DNA of 10,096 nucleotides from Baffinella frigidus (lineage: Eukaryota > Cryptophyceae > Cryptomonadales > Baffinellaceae), in NCBI GenBank assembly GCA_026770585.1, contig MU646635.1, forward strand, positions 181,775 to 191,870. The letters run 5' to 3'. Positions 9,997-10,096 of the stretch are shown here, piece after piece. Made by a program: the position numbers and the translations under genes. The notes below the pieces were generated by a model. That model had not been told where the DNA came from and made no database searches. It saw nothing but the letters and a program-made list of their open reading frames with translations. Numbering within the stretch: position 1 is the stretch's first letter; each line of letters starts with the position of its first letter.

Positions 9997-10096
9997 ACGG
10001 TCCGTAATAAACGCATTTTTCACCCTCAACCCCAACCCCCAACCCCAAACCCCCAACTCCAAACCCCAAACCCCAAACCCCAAACCCCAAACCCCA
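9997..10096 (+). promoter_or_regulatory. 3' flank with AATAAA and CCCCAAA repeats
   Basis: AATAAA lies at 10006-10011, ten bases after the stop, followed by ACGCATTTTTC and then CCCCAAA/CCCCAAC heptamers to the window edge. The hexamer may act as a polyadenylation signal, but one match in AT-rich sequence is weak evidence. Confidence 0.35.

Overview
This is eukaryotic DNA. It opens with six head-to-tail CCCCTAA units, in the strand orientation expected at the left end of a chromosome. After that it is saturated with degenerate plant/alga-type telomere-like heptamers (CCCTAAA, CCCTGAA, CCCCAAA, CCCTACA, CCCTCAA) on both strands. There is no bacterial gene layout, and the long open frames across the CT, CACCCT and CCCTACA arrays are repeat artefacts. 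The telomere-like repeats, pyrimidine microsatellites, GC-AG introns and the frequent G just after the acceptor AG suggest a microalga or other protist. A dinoflagellate is one candidate, but the lineage is not proven.

The main content is one plus-strand gene that no single-frame ORF reveals. It is a glycosyltransferase family 10 (alpha-1,3-fucosyltransferase-like) gene read by hand as 12 small exons (47-152 nt): 762-823, 1850-1919, 2488-2551, 3375-3421, 4386-4457, 5600-5702, 5919-5965, 6580-6647, 7571-7657, 8649-8715, 9503-9566 and 9845-9996. All eleven junctions keep the reading frame, with split codons completing to Gly, Ser, Gly, Arg, Lys and Gly. Together they give 903 nt, an ATG-to-TAG product of 300 residues with the GT10 motifs in family order (MES, YRLHGDV, VSNCG, SYGRCLNN, AVEN...DYVSER, GAPNIAEFAPGPHSFID). 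Exons 5-12 are strongly supported, 3-4 well supported, and 1-2 provisional.

The 11 introns hold about 8.3 kb and each has its own repeat content. Intron 1 has CCCTAA variants and CACCCT/CAGACC hexamers. Intron 2 has two long inverted repeats. Intron 3 has an AT-rich palindrome. Intron 5 has G-strand telomere-like blocks. Intron 7 has a 22-23 bp higher-order repeat. Intron 8 has CCCTACA and GGGTTGA arrays. Intron 9 has two MITE-like elements. Intron 10 has an ACAATCTAAAAG minisatellite. Intron 11 has CT repeats.

The most unusual property is exon iteration. Eight of the twelve exons have one or more extra, mostly decayed, copies in the adjacent intron, commonly carrying the exon 3' end plus its splice donor. 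The gene looks like a subtelomeric locus built and eroded by repeated small duplications, with only one fully frame-compatible path still visible. The MITE-like family has four copies at the two ends of the window, and a 111-bp repeat is shared by introns 3 and 5.
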